A stretch of 31,154 bases of DNA from Anaerolineae bacterium. Lineage in GTDB: Bacteria > Chloroflexota > Anaerolineae > DUEN01. Positions within the stretch are counted from its first letter, which is position 1. Each line of letters opens with the position of its first letter. The notes under the pieces are model-generated. The model was not told the DNA's origin, ran no database searches, and saw only the letters and a program-made list of their open reading frames with translations. Shown piece after piece: positions 1 to 7,965 of this stretch. The DNA lies in contig JAGHDS010000238.1 in the NCBI GenBank assembly GCA_021159845.1, forward strand, positions 1-31,154. The letters run 5' to 3'. A program made the translations under genes and the position numbers.

Positions 1-1400
1 CGTTTGGCTAGCCCGTAAGCAAGTTCGTATGCCATCTCTCGGGCATCTTCCTCGTCGATCAGGCCGCGCACGACCAGGCCGGCGACCCAGTCGCAGGCAG
101 CGCGGCGCCATACATCGTGCCGGGCTGGAATGGAGAGATACGCCCGCGTGTCATCGTTGAAGCCAGCCGTGTTGTAAATCCCAGCGGTTTCCATTACGAG
201 ATCGAAGTAGCGCCTCATACCGTTGAGGCTATCATAGAACCACCACGGTGGCCCCAGTAGCACGCTGGGGTAATGACCAGCCAGCGGGGCCAGCTCGCGC
301 GCGTATGTATCCTCGTCCAGGTTGAACAGGATGAGCGTCAGCCTCCGATCATTGCCGTATTTGCTCAGCAACGGACGCAGATTACGCGTGAACTCGGATG
401 CGATGGGGATGTCCGCGCCCTTGTCTGGCCCGAAGCGCTCATAGATAAGCCGGTTATGGTTTCGGTAGGCCCCGACGTGCAGTTGCATCACCAGTCCGTC
501 CTCAATGCTCATCCGGGCCATCTCCATAAGCATGTGCCCGGTGAACCGCTTCGCGTCCTCGGCTGTGGCCTCTCCCTTTAGCGCCCGCTGGAAGATGCGA
601 TCGGCCTCGGCGTCGCTGAGTTCCTCGGTATAAGCGGTCAGCGCGGCATGGTCGGTCGCATGGGCGCCCATCTCTTTGAAGAAGGCGCGACGGCTTTCCA
701 GCGCCTGGATGTAGGATCGGTAATCCTTCACGTCGATCCCGGAGACAGCGCTGAGCGCGTCGATGTTCTCCCGCCAGCCCGGAGTATCTATATTAACAAC
801 CGCATCAGGGCGGAAGGTGGGCAGGATACGGCCACTCCAGCCGGATTCACGAATGGCCTGATGATGCTCCAGTGTGTCCGTCGCAGCGTCCGTCGTGCAT
901 AGCACTTCGATGTTAAACTGCTCGTATAGCTTGCGCGGCTTGAACTCGGGGGATTTCAGCTTAGCGTCGATCTGATCGTATATCGCCTGAGCGCTCTCGC
1001 CGGTGAGCTTCTCCTCGATGCCGAACACGGTGTATAGCTCGTCTCGGATCCAGATCCCCGTCGGTGTGCCCCGGAACAGATAGAAATGCTCCGCGAAGAT
1101 CTGCCATGCCTTCCGATGATCGGTCTCTGTGGGGCCTCCATCCCGGCGCGGAATGCCTAAGTCCTCCAACTGGATTCCTTGAGAGTAGAGCATCCGGAAT
1201 GCATAGTGGTCCGGGATCAGGAACAAGGCGGTCGGCGAGCTGAATGTGTAATCTGGGTCGGAGAAAAGGCGCGGGTCTACATGCCCGTGTGGGCATATCA
1301 GGGGGAGATTGGCGACGGTCTCATAAAGCTCCCGCGCGACCTTGCGGCGTGAGGGCTCCGGCGAGAAATACCGATCTGGTGATAAGGATATCTTCGTCAT
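1..1400 (-). CDS. uxaC: Glucuronate/galacturonate (uronate) isomerase, 3' end cut by window edge
   Basis: Uronate isomerase converts D-glucuronate to D-fructuronate and D-galacturonate to D-tagaturonate, the first cytoplasmic step of hexuronate breakdown. Translating back from ATG at 1400 gives an open frame of 466 codons to the window edge; the family is about 470 residues, so only a few C-terminal residues are missing. Visible family features are the metal-site HGH in CPHGHVDP (His38, His40) typical of this amidohydrolase-superfamily member, and the C-terminal blocks YNTAGFNDDTR and RHDVWRR. The start is chosen because AAGGAGG lies seven bases before it. It follows tyrA on the same strand after 165 bp; no confident promoter or terminator was seen in the gap, so read-through from the aromatic operon is possible but not shown. 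No other hexuronate gene is visible in the window. Confidence 0.93.
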   Translation of the reverse strand, partial: MTKISLSPDRYFSPEPSRRKVARELYETVANLPLICPHGHVDPRLFSDPDYTFSSPTALFLIPDHYAFRMLYSQGIQLEDLGIPRRDGGPTETDHRKAWQIFAEHFYLFRGTPTGIWIRDELYTVFGIEEKLTGESAQAIYDQIDAKLKSPEFKPRKLYEQFNIEVLCTTDAATDTLEHHQAIRESGWSGRILPTFRPDAVVNIDTPGWRENIDALSAVSGIDVKDYRSYIQALESRRAFFKEMGAHATDHAALTAYTEELSDAEADRIFQRALKGEATAEDAKRFTGHMLMEMARMSIEDGLVMQLHVGAYRNHNRLIYERFGPDKGADIPIASEFTRNLRPLLSKYGNDRRLTLILFNLDEDTYARELAPLAGHYPSVLLGPPWWFYDSLNGMRRYFDLVMETAGIYNTAGFNDDTRAYLSIPARHDVWRRAACDWVAGLVVRGLIDEEDAREMAYELAYGLAK

Positions 1401-1565
1401 TGTCTGCCTCCTTGGTGTAGAAATTCTATCCGCTCGCGTGGCCCCGATCATGTTCTCTGTAGGTAATAGATAATACGTTTCCATCATCTGCGCAACTTGG
1501 GGGCAATGCGTCCTGTGAGATGGCTTGCCAGGGCGCGAGGAGGTCACTAAGTGGTTGATGGACCG

Positions 1566-2444
1566 TCATCGAGGGCTGTGTTCTTGACGGATGCCTCGGA
1601 TCTGCTCCAGTCTTACAGCCAACCCTGCCTCGTCGCCGTGACGCAATCGGTCGGCCAGCGCCCGGATATCGGCCTCGAATCGCTCGACCATCGCCAGAAC
1701 TGCCTCACGGTTCGTCAGCAAGATGTCCAACATCATGCGCACATCCGACGCGGCCAGCCGGGATGTATCCCGGAAGCCGGAAGCGGCCACTGTCCATACC
1801 TCCGGGTCGTACTGCCCCAAGGCATCGACGGTAGCCACCAGTCCACAGGAGAGCAGATAGGGGAGATGAGAGACAGCCGCCACGAGTTGGTCGTGCCGCG
1901 CCGGATCCAGGTGAATGATCCTCGAGCCGACGATTCGGCCCAGTGCCTCTACGGTCTGTACTGCTTCCGGTGATGAGCGGTCCAACGGGGAGACCACCCA
2001 GATTCGGTCTCGAAACAGCCCGGGCTCGGCGGCAGCGATGCCGGATCGCTCCTTGCCGCACATGGGATGGGAGCCCACCGGTTGCACGCCCCTGGGCAAT
2101 GCCTCCATTGCCTGGCATATGGCGCGCTTCGTGCTTCCCATATCGGTAAGCACGGTCCCCGGCCGCATGTGGGGGCCCAGCTCGGCGATCTGGCGGATGA
2201 TGGTGCGGACGGGTGTGGCCAGCACCACCACATCGGCCTCAGCAACAGCGGCCGGGCCGTTCATTGTGGCCCGGTCTACCGCTCCCATCTCGATCGCTTC
2301 CGCCACGGCCTCTGGGCGCCGCACGACGCCGACCACCTCGCCGACGGCGTGGGCTTGGCGCAACGCCATGCCCAGAGAGCCGCCCATGAGCCCCAGCCCG
2401 ACGATGCAAATGCGCTTACTTTGGAGAAACTCTGTCGTTTTGAT
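1566..2444 (-). CDS. tyrA: Prephenate dehydrogenase, probably starting at a non-canonical ATC codon
   Basis: Prephenate dehydrogenase oxidatively decarboxylates prephenate to 4-hydroxyphenylpyruvate, committing carbon to tyrosine. The protein has an N-terminal Rossmann motif GLGLMGGSLG, the block GSHPMCGKERSG, and an all-alpha C-terminal region with DPARHDQLVAAVSHLPYL, as in TyrA proteins of about 280-290 residues; no ACT domain is visible. The conventional frame opens at ATG 2387, but that loses the first two glycines of GxGxxG. The reading frame continues upstream for 22 codons to a TAG at 2454-2456 with no ATG, GTG or TTG. An ATC at 2442-2444 sits five bases after GGAGG and gives a 292-residue protein beginning (M)KTTEFLQSKRICIVGLGL. 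I take that as the start by inference; a frameshift or sequencing error is the alternative. Last gene of the aromatic operon, 120 bp after the second DAHP synthase. Confidence 0.9.
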   Translation of the reverse strand: MKTTEFLQSKRICIVGLGLMGGSLGMALRQAHAVGEVVGVVRRPEAVAEAIEMGAVDRATMNGPAAVAEADVVVLATPVRTIIRQIAELGPHMRPGTVLTDMGSTKRAICQAMEALPRGVQPVGSHPMCGKERSGIAAAEPGLFRDRIWVVSPLDRSSPEAVQTVEALGRIVGSRIIHLDPARHDQLVAAVSHLPYLLSCGLVATVDALGQYDPEVWTVAASGFRDTSRLAASDVRMMLDILLTNREAVLAMVERFEADIRALADRLRHGDEAGLAVRLEQIRGIRQEHSPR

Positions 2445-2493
2445 ATGGCCCTCCTACCTGGTAAACGTTGTGGATGATGAGTCAATAGGTAAC

Positions 2494-2539
2494 GGGTAAC
2501 GGGGCGATGAAACGGGGTTCCGTCTTTGACTCGTTACCC
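2494..2539. repeat. Inverted repeat between aroF and tyrA
   Basis: GGGTAACG (2494-2501) and CGTTACCC (2532-2539) form an 8-bp stem with a 30-base loop that contains a smaller ACGGG/CCGT pairing. The left arm is part of a short direct repeat, GGTAACGGGTAACGGG. There is no T-run, so it is more likely an intercistronic RNA structure than a terminator. Confidence 0.45.
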
Positions 2540-2564
2540 ATCGCGTGCCATCCGGCTTCCGCTG

Positions 2565-3578
2565 CTATAGCTCTCGCCCCAATGGGGGTGCCAGGGCGCG
2601 CAGATCATCCATTAGTTTGGCGAACACCTCCGGGCGCAGTTGCTGTGCCTGATCCGAGAGTGCTTGTTGGGGATCTGGGTGCACCTCGACGATGAGTCCA
2701 TCGGCCCCGGCAGCGATACACGCTTTGGCCACCGGAGCGACCAGGTCCCACTTCCCCGTCCCGTGGCTGGGATCCGCGATGACGGGAAGATGCGTGAGTT
2801 GCTTGATGGCGGGGATGGCGTTGATATCTAATGTGTTGCGGGTGTACTTCTCGAAGGTACGAATGCCACGCTCGCAGAGGATAACGCGAGAGTTGCCGTT
2901 TGACAAAATGTATTCGGCGGCCATCAACAGCTCTTCGATGGTAGCCATCATACCGCGCTTGAGTAACACGGGTTTGTTGGTCTGTCCCACGGCCTGGAGC
3001 AGAGCGAAGTTCTGCATGTTACGGGCGCCGACCTGGAGGATATCGGCGTAGTGGGCCACCATAGATACCGCCTCAGGAGCCATGACCTCGGTCACGATGG
3101 GTAGCCCGGTCTCCTCGCGCGCCTCCGCGAGCAGTTCCAGCCCGCGTAGTCCCAGCCCTTGAAAGGAGTAGGGGGACGTGCGAGGCTTGAAGGCGCCGCC
3201 TCGGAGCACGTGGGCGCCGGCCTCCTTCACCGCGTGGGCGACTTCCAATATCTGCTGACGGCTCTCCACGGCGCAAGGGCCAGCCATGATGCACAATCCC
3301 TTCCCACCGATTTTGATGCCATTAATCGAAAAGATGGAGTCCTTGGGATGGAAATCCCGGCTGGCCAGTTTGAAGGGGCGCAGGATGGGGACAGCGCGTT
3401 CCACTCCCTCGAGCCGCTCGAACAGGCCTGGATCTACTGGGCGCTCGTCCCCGATGACGCCGATGATCGTGCGTTCCTCGCCCTCGGACAGGTGAGCGTG
3501 AAATCCCATGCCTTCCACCCGCTCGACGACGGCTGCGATCTCCCGCGCCGTGGCGTTAACGCGCATGACGATAATCAT
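2565..3578 (-). CDS. aroF: 3-deoxy-7-phosphoheptulonate (DAHP) synthase, copy 1
   Basis: DAHP synthase condenses phosphoenolpyruvate and erythrose 4-phosphate, the first step of the shikimate pathway. The 337-residue protein has an N-terminal ferredoxin-like regulatory domain (about residues 1-70) and a TIM barrel with [47 protein letters not shown] and IADPSHGTG, the layout of the Thermotoga-type enzyme regulated through that N-terminal domain. Start MIIVMRVNA at 3578 is preceded by AGGAGG at good spacing; an upstream in-frame ATG adds seven unsupported residues. It lies 23 bp after a second DAHP synthase of exactly the same length. The barrels are very alike while the first 70 residues differ much more, which suggests the copies answer to different feedback ligands (inference). 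Confidence 0.96.
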   Translation of the reverse strand: MIIVMRVNATAREIAAVVERVEGMGFHAHLSEGEERTIIGVIGDERPVDPGLFERLEGVERAVPILRPFKLASRDFHPKDSIFSINGIKIGGKGLCIMAGPCAVESRQQILEVAHAVKEAGAHVLRGGAFKPRTSPYSFQGLGLRGLELLAEAREETGLPIVTEVMAPEAVSMVAHYADILQVGARNMQNFALLQAVGQTNKPVLLKRGMMATIEELLMAAEYILSNGNSRVILCERGIRTFEKYTRNTLDINAIPAIKQLTHLPVIADPSHGTGKWDLVAPVAKACIAAGADGLIVEVHPDPQQALSDQAQQLRPEVFAKLMDDLRALAPPLGREL

Positions 3579-3601
3579 TTCACAGCCTCCTGGGTCCACC
3601 C

Positions 3602-4615
3602 TTACAGGGTACGACCGACGGCCTCAGCCACTCGGCGTACTTCCTGTACTAATCGGGCGAACTTCTCCGGCTTGAGCGATTGGGCCCCATCGGATAGAGC
3701 CTCCTCCGGGCGTGGGTGTACCTCAACGATGAGCCCGTCTGCCCCGGCCGCCACGGCCGCTCGCGCCATAGGCGTGACAAGCTCCCATCGTCCGGTGCTA
3801 TGACTGGGATCCGCGATGACGGGCAGGTGCGAGAGTTGCTTGATAACTGGGATGGCGTTCAGGTCGAAGGTGAAGCGGGTGGCACGCTCGAAGGTCCGAA
3901 TGCCGCGCTCACATAGGATGACGCGATAGTTGCCGTGGCTCATGATATATTCAGCCGACATCAGTAGCTCCTCAATGGTGGACATCATGCCGCGTTTCAG
4001 TAGCACGGGTTTTTGAGCTTTGCCCACGGCGTGTAGGAGGCCGAAGTTCTGCATGTTGCGGGCGCCGATCTGAAGGATATCCGCATAGCGCGCGACCAGG
4101 GAGACCGTCTCCGGCGTCATCACTTCCGTGACGATGGGGAGGCCAACTTCCTCGCCCGCCTCGGCCAATAACTCCAGCCCTTCCTCACCCAGCCCCTGGA
4201 AGGAGTAGGGGGACGTGCGGGGTTTGAAGGCGCCGCCTCGGAGCACGTGGGCGCCAGCCTCCTTCACCGCGTGGGCCGTCTCCAGGATCTGCTGGCGGCT
4301 CTCCACGGCGCAAGGGCCAGCCATCAGGACCAGTTGCTGCCCCCCGATGTGTAGCCCGTTAATGGAGATCACCGATGGCTCCGGCTTGGAATCCCGGCTG
4401 GCCAGCTTGAACGGGTGCAGCACGGGCATCGTTCGCTCAACGCCCGGCATGACCTCGAACACTTCTGGGTTGATCACGCGCTCCTCGCCCACAATGGCTA
4501 CGACTGTACGCATCTCACCGTAAATGGGGTGCGGGTGTAGCCCCAGCTCTTGTACTTTGTTGATAACCGCACCGATCTCACTTACCGTTGCATCCTGCTT
4601 CATGACTACGATCAT
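3602..4615 (-). CDS. aroF: 3-deoxy-7-phosphoheptulonate (DAHP) synthase, copy 2
   Basis: Second DAHP synthase, 337 residues, same reaction and architecture as its downstream twin: ferredoxin-like N-terminal domain (about residues 1-70), then a barrel with [54 protein letters not shown] and [11 protein letters not shown]. The start MIVVMKQDA at 4615 has GAGGAGAG just upstream; a longer frame to 4669 adds 18 unlikely residues overlapping the intergenic spacer. It follows pheA by 54 bp. By eye the two proteins share roughly two thirds of their residues, with most differences at the N terminus. The pair probably arose by tandem duplication. Confidence 0.96.
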   Translation of the reverse strand: MIVVMKQDATVSEIGAVINKVQELGLHPHPIYGEMRTVVAIVGEERVINPEVFEVMPGVERTMPVLHPFKLASRDSKPEPSVISINGLHIGGQQLVLMAGPCAVESRQQILETAHAVKEAGAHVLRGGAFKPRTSPYSFQGLGEEGLELLAEAGEEVGLPIVTEVMTPETVSLVARYADILQIGARNMQNFGLLHAVGKAQKPVLLKRGMMSTIEELLMSAEYIMSHGNYRVILCERGIRTFERATRFTFDLNAIPVIKQLSHLPVIADPSHSTGRWELVTPMARAAVAAGADGLIVEVHPRPEEALSDGAQSLKPEKFARLVQEVRRVAEAVGRTL

Positions 4616-4669
4616 GATACTCTCTCCTCTTCCGACCCATCTCCTGAGGTCGGTCACTCGCCATCTCAC

Positions 4670-5530
4670 TTAGATCTGTAGTATCTCCTTCTGGCCTCCT
4701 TTATCGATTTCGGGTAATGACGCCGCGGGGTACGACCCCAGCAGCTTCACAAAGGCGGCGCGGGCCAAGAGCCCGACCAGTGCCTCCCGGCAGCGTTGGT
4801 CTTGCCAGTGCCCTTCGAAGTCCAGGTAGAATACGTAGTGCCAGGGGCGGTTGCGGCGGGGCCGAGATTCGATCTTCGTCAGGTTGATCCCGCGATTGGC
4901 GAACTCTCCCAGGCAGGCGTGTAGTGCCCCTGGTGTGTGGGGGGTCGCGAAGACTAGGGATGTCTTGCTGGGGTCCTGGCGTTCCGGCTCGTGATGCCCG
5001 ATGAGGAAGAAGCGGGTATAATTCCAGGCCAGGTCCTGTATGTCTCGGTCCAATATCTCCAGGCCGTAAGTTTCGGCGGCCAGGGCGGAGGCGATCACGG
5101 CGACGCCGGGCTCCGGGTTGGCTGCTAGGTCCTTTGCGCTGCCGGCTGTGTCGTACCAGGGCATTGCCTGGAAGCCGTGTTGATTCAGATATCGTTCGCA
5201 CTGGGCCAGTGCCTGCGGGTGAGATCGCACCTCCGTGATCTGGTCTATCGTCGTCCCTGGGGGAGCCATCAAGTTGTGCCGCACGTGCAGCATGACCTCG
5301 CCCCACACCTTCAGGTCGCGCTCTAGCAGCAAGTCGTATGAGCGGTTGATGGAGCCAGCGACGGAGTTCTCGATCGGGAGGGCGGCCAGGTCTGCCTGCC
5401 CGGTTTCCACGGCCGTGAAAAGGTCCTCGAAGGAATGGCAGGGCAGGGTTTTGACCTCCTGGCCCAGTTGCTGTCGGATTGCCTCCTCCGAATAAGCACC
5501 ATGCTCCCCCTGGAAGGCGACGGTTCTCAT
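4670..5530 (-). CDS. pheA: Prephenate dehydratase (monofunctional, with ACT domain)
   Basis: Prephenate dehydratase converts prephenate to phenylpyruvate, the committed phenylalanine step. The 286-residue protein has the periplasmic-binding-like catalytic fold (residues 1-180) with [17 protein letters not shown] and the catalytic TRF triad at 172-174, followed by a regulatory ACT domain with GALH (201-204) and ESRP (221-224), the phenylalanine-binding motifs of the family. No chorismate mutase domain is fused; that activity comes from the preceding gene, whose stop overlaps this ATG by four bases (ATGA), implying translational coupling. Feedback inhibition by phenylalanine is expected from the intact ACT motifs. 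Confidence 0.97.
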   Translation of the reverse strand: MRTVAFQGEHGAYSEEAIRQQLGQEVKTLPCHSFEDLFTAVETGQADLAALPIENSVAGSINRSYDLLLERDLKVWGEVMLHVRHNLMAPPGTTIDQITEVRSHPQALAQCERYLNQHGFQAMPWYDTAGSAKDLAANPEPGVAVIASALAAETYGLEILDRDIQDLAWNYTRFFLIGHHEPERQDPSKTSLVFATPHTPGALHACLGEFANRGINLTKIESRPRRNRPWHYVFYLDFEGHWQDQRCREALVGLLARAAFVKLLGSYPAASLPEIDKGGQKEILQI

Positions 5531-5985
5531 GATATGACCTCCTGTGACTCCGGCTTGTTATCGTTGGGATAGGTAAGGTGATTGTTGATCCAGGCTTCCA
5601 GCTCGTCCCAGTCCACAGCAAGGGGCTGAGCAAGATCGGGGCGTAGGGTAGCGGCTCCCTTGATGTAGATGTGGGTGATCTCGCGGGCGGGTTTCTCCGT
5701 ATTCCAGTGGAGCAGCACGCGAATGCAACGCGGGAGCGCTCCCGATACGTTCATCTCGTGAGTACATAGTAATGGCACATCTTGCCAGCCGAGTTGACGG
5801 GCGGCCACAGCGGGGAACTCGGCGTTCAGGTCAGGGGTGGTCGTGAAGATCACACTGGTCACATCCTCTGGCTTGATTCCGTTTTGACGGATCATAAGCG
5901 CTAGAAGCTGTCGGGTGCCTCGTAAGATCTCTTCACGCGTATTCGCTGCGACGGTCGTTGCGCCGCGGACGCCACGACAGGGCAT
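5527..5985 (-). CDS. aroH: Chorismate mutase, AroH type
   Basis: Chorismate mutase rearranges chorismate to prephenate, the branch point to phenylalanine and tyrosine. This is the small trimeric AroH class (152 residues, family about 120-130 plus tail): RGVRGATTV at the start with Arg7, SATPDLNAxFPA-like block at 48-60, Cys74, Glu77, Arg89 and Tyr107, which line up with the Bacillus subtilis active-site residues Arg7, Cys75, Glu78, Arg90 and Tyr108. A GTG two codons upstream touches the ribosome binding site; ATG 5985 lies five bases after AAGGAGG and is preferred. First structural gene of the aromatic operon, directly downstream of the attenuator terminator and overlapping pheA by four bases. 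Confidence 0.95.
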   Translation of the reverse strand: MPCRGVRGATTVAANTREEILRGTRQLLALMIRQNGIKPEDVTSVIFTTTPDLNAEFPAVAARQLGWQDVPLLCTHEMNVSGALPRCIRVLLHWNTEKPAREITHIYIKGAATLRPDLAQPLAVDWDELEAWINNHLTYPNDNKPESQEVIS

Positions 5986-6028
5986 TGTCACCTCCTTGAT
6001 CTCTTGTGGTGAGATGGAGACGCACGAT

Positions 6029-6067
6029 AAAACAAGAGAGCGTGGAGCTCATCGCTCCACGCTCTCT
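6029..6067 (-). terminator. Attenuator terminator of the Phe/Tyr operon
   Basis: Perfect 14-bp hairpin: AGAGAGCGTGGAGC (6067-6054), loop GATGA, GCTCCACGCTCTCT (6048-6035), followed by TGTTTTA. It lies about 44 bases before the aroH start and after the promoter and leader ORF, so it must be read through for the operon to be expressed. Confidence 0.9.
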
Positions 6068-6211
6068 TTAACTCCCGGTTCGTCCTGATCGGCTAAGCGG
6101 TTGATTGCCTCCAGGCGTGGGGCGATGAGCCTATATGGAAGCAGGCATAAAAGTAGGCAAAATAAAACCCGCGCCAGCCGAAGCTGAAGCGCGGAGCATC
6201 ACCAACACGCC
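6047..6211 (-). promoter_or_regulatory. Mutually exclusive leader RNA segments (antiterminator and anti-antiterminator)
   Basis: Segment 2, GCTCATCGCCCCACGC (6130-6115), can pair at 15 of 16 positions with segment 3, GCGTGGAGCGATGAGC (6062-6047), which is the terminator's 5' arm plus loop and the start of its 3' arm. That pairing excludes the terminator. Segment 1, GGCGTG...GATG (6211-6197), can pair with segment 2 (GGCGTG/CACGCC and GATG/CATC with an internal loop), which would free the terminator. The aromatic codons lie between segments 1 and 2. Pairings were seen in the sequence; the switching model follows the known pheA/trp attenuators. Confidence 0.75.
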
Positions 6212-6266
6212 CTAGAAGCGCTTTCCTCGCCGATTGTGTCCTATTGTGGTGTAATGGCTCACACAT
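6093..6266 (-). CDS. Aromatic-rich leader peptide of the Phe/Tyr operon
   Basis: A 57-codon ORF from ATG 6266 to TAG 6093, in the transcribed leader between the promoter and the attenuator. Residues 27-43 read FSFGWRGFYFAYFYACF: six Phe, three Tyr and one Trp in 17 residues, with another Trp at 52. This is the hallmark of a leader peptide that senses charged tRNA-Phe and tRNA-Tyr by ribosome stalling, as in enterobacterial pheL, though much longer. The only ATG in frame is at 6266, with a weak TAGGA ten bases before it. The ORF ends about 25 bases before the terminator. No function is expected for the peptide itself. Confidence 0.75.
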   Translation of the reverse strand: MCEPLHHNRTQSARKALLGRVGDAPRFSFGWRGFYFAYFYACFHIGSSPHAWRQSTA

Positions 6267-6296
6267 CGCGGACAGTCCTACCCAGGAAGTAACTTC

Positions 6297-6325
6297 ATGA
6301 TAGCACGCAGACCTCGAGTTGTCAA
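6297..6325 (-). promoter_or_regulatory. Sigma-70 promoter of the Phe/Tyr operon
   Basis: TTGACA (6325-6320), 17-base spacer, TATCAT (6302-6297). Start of transcription expected near 6290, giving a leader of about 300 bases before aroH that contains the leader ORF and the attenuator. Confidence 0.85.
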
Positions 6326-6347
6326 AATCACGTAACCGAGTAACTAC

Positions 6348-6365
6348 TCACCGTTAGGGTAAGAG
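6348..6365. repeat. 18-base repeat, copy 1
   Basis: TCACCGTTAGGGTAAGAG. A copy with one difference lies at 14885-14902. Both are intergenic and upstream of an amino-acid operon promoter. Confidence 0.5.
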
Positions 6366-6400
6366 AGGTTAGCTGTGCTGCCACCACAAGCCGAATCAAG

Positions 6401-6430
6401 CCCCCTTCTCCCATGCCTGGGAGAAGGGGG
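6401..6430. repeat. Perfect palindromic hairpin
   Basis: CCCCCTTCTCCCA, loop tgcc, TGGGAGAAGGGGG: a 13-bp perfect stem with a 4-base loop, no T-run on either side. It resembles the dispersed palindromic elements often seen between genes in Chloroflexota and similar genomes (recollection, not checked). It lies between the divergent ends of the Phe/Tyr promoter region and the glyA terminator region. Confidence 0.7.
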
Positions 6431-6524
6431 TCTGGGGGATGAGGGCCATCCGCGGCCAAAGCACTTGGAGCTAGACGTCTGATATCGAGGATGTCTTCAT
6501 CCACATCGCTCGCCGAATGTTGGT

Positions 6525-6569
6525 GAAACCCGGTAAGAGAAACCTGGCTTCTCCGAGAAGCCGGGTTTC
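6525..6569 (-). terminator. Repeated hairpin downstream of glyA, possible weak terminator
   Basis: The core 6539-6569 folds as GAAACC-GGCTTCT / AGAAGCC-GGTTTC with one mismatch and a 3-base loop; a further partial arm GAAACCCGG lies at 6525-6533. It is 67 bp past the glyA stop. On the minus strand the hairpin is followed only by CTCTTACC, so intrinsic termination would be weak. The sequence style is that of a dispersed palindrome. Confidence 0.45.
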
Positions 6570-6635
6570 TTCCCGGGGGCCATCACCGGGCCCTCGGTCT
6601 ACATCCCCTTCGGGAGTATTCGATCAGAGCCCTCA

Positions 6636-7922
6636 TCAGGCTGGCACGGGGAAGCGTCTGGTCAGCTCATGCACCTCTGCTGCCACGCGCTCGAGCACCT
6701 TCTGGTCATCGATGTGACGAATGACTTCGCCAATCCATCTCCCGACCTGGCGGAATTCCTCTGTGCCGAACCCGCGCGTTGTGCAGGCTGGCGAACCCAC
6801 CCGCAGCCCGCTGGCGACTAATGGCGGCCGTGGGTCATACGGGATCATGTTCTTGTTCACGTGGATATCCACGCGACCCAGAGCCTTCTCAGCCTCTTTC
6901 CCTGTCACCCCAGTTTGCGTCAGGTCCACCAGGGCCAGGTGGTTATCCGTGCCGCCGGACACCAAGCGTAGCCCCTGATCGGCCAGCTCATCAGCCAGCG
7001 CCTGCATATTGTCTAGAACAGCTTGCTGATACACCTTGAACTCCGGCCGCAACGCCTCGCCTAAAGCGACTGCTTTCGCTGCGATGACGTGTTCCAACGG
7101 CCCGCCTTGGGTGCCGGGGAACACGGCTCGGTCGATGGCCTTAGCGAGCTCGGCCGTGCACAGGATCATACCGCCGCGCGGGCCGCGCAGCGTTTTGTGC
7201 GTCGTCGTGGTGACAACATCTGCATACGGGACGGGCGATGGGTGCAGTCCCACAGCGACCAGCCCAGCGATATGAGCCATATCCACCATCAGCCTGGCAT
7301 CTACTGCGTCGGCGATCTCGCGCAGGCGTGCAAAGTCGATGATGCGCGGGTAAGCGCTGGCGCCAGCTACAATCAGCTTGGGCCGGTATTCGTCAGCCAG
7401 CCGGGCGACCTCGTTGTAATCGATCCGTTCCGTGTCTCGAGTGACGCCGTAATGCACGAAGTTGTAGAGCTTGCCCGACGAGTTCAGTCGGGACCCGTGA
7501 GTCAGGTGCCCCCCATGATCCAGCTTCATAGCCAGCACGGTGTCACCGGGCTTTAGCAACGCCAGATATACCGCCGCGTTTGCCTGGGCGCCTGAATGAG
7601 GTTGGACGTTGGCATGTTCCGCCTGGAAGAGCTGTTTTGCCCGGTCGATGGCCATCTGCTCGACGATGTCCACGAACTGACAGCCGCCGTAGTAGCGTTT
7701 ACCAGGATACCCCTCCGCGTATTTATTCGTGAGCACCGACCCCATCGCGGCCAACACAGCCGGGCTGGCATAATTCTCACTGGCGATCAGCTCGATGCCG
7801 GTGGCCTGACGACGACGTTCCTTTTCGATCACCTCGAAGACCTCGGGATCCTGGGTTCGCAGCGCTACCCTGGGATCAGGCATTTCCGTCCATGGTCGCA
7901 AAGGGTTGCTTTCTATCATCAT
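6636..7922 (-). CDS. glyA: Serine hydroxymethyltransferase
   Basis: Interconverts serine and glycine with tetrahydrofolate, the main source of methylene-THF for methyl groups, purines and thymidylate. The 428-residue PLP enzyme shows [11 protein letters not shown] (44-54), [11 protein letters not shown] (70-80), the Asp/His pair of VDMAHIAG (Asp214, His217) and the PLP lysine in [14 protein letters not shown] (Lys243), all intact and of normal length. It begins ATGATG with only a weak ribosome binding site, 43 bp after the DUF1015 stop; either Met is possible. Probably the last gene of the SAM-controlled lysC operon, which would tie methyl-group supply to methionine demand (inference). Confidence 0.96.
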   Translation of the reverse strand: MMIESNPLRPWTEMPDPRVALRTQDPEVFEVIEKERRRQATGIELIASENYASPAVLAAMGSVLTNKYAEGYPGKRYYGGCQFVDIVEQMAIDRAKQLFQAEHANVQPHSGAQANAAVYLALLKPGDTVLAMKLDHGGHLTHGSRLNSSGKLYNFVHYGVTRDTERIDYNEVARLADEYRPKLIVAGASAYPRIIDFARLREIADAVDARLMVDMAHIAGLVAVGLHPSPVPYADVVTTTTHKTLRGPRGGMILCTAELAKAIDRAVFPGTQGGPLEHVIAAKAVALGEALRPEFKVYQQAVLDNMQALADELADQGLRLVSGGTDNHLALVDLTQTGVTGKEAEKALGRVDIHVNKNMIPYDPRPPLVASGLRVGSPACTTRGFGTEEFRQVGRWIGEVIRHIDDQKVLERVAAEVHELTRRFPVPA

Positions 7923-7965
7923 TCATCCATCCAATTGTATTCCTCAACGATGGCTTCAATCGCCC

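Noticed and set aside
4701..5633. 310-codon minus-strand ORF overlapping pheA
   Set aside because: Alternative frame of pheA, Arg/Pro/Gly-rich, while the pheA frame has all catalytic and ACT motifs.
5992..6300. T-box riboswitch in the aroH leader
   Set aside because: No AGGGTGGNACCGCG-like motif was found; a leader peptide with complementary segments explains the terminator better.
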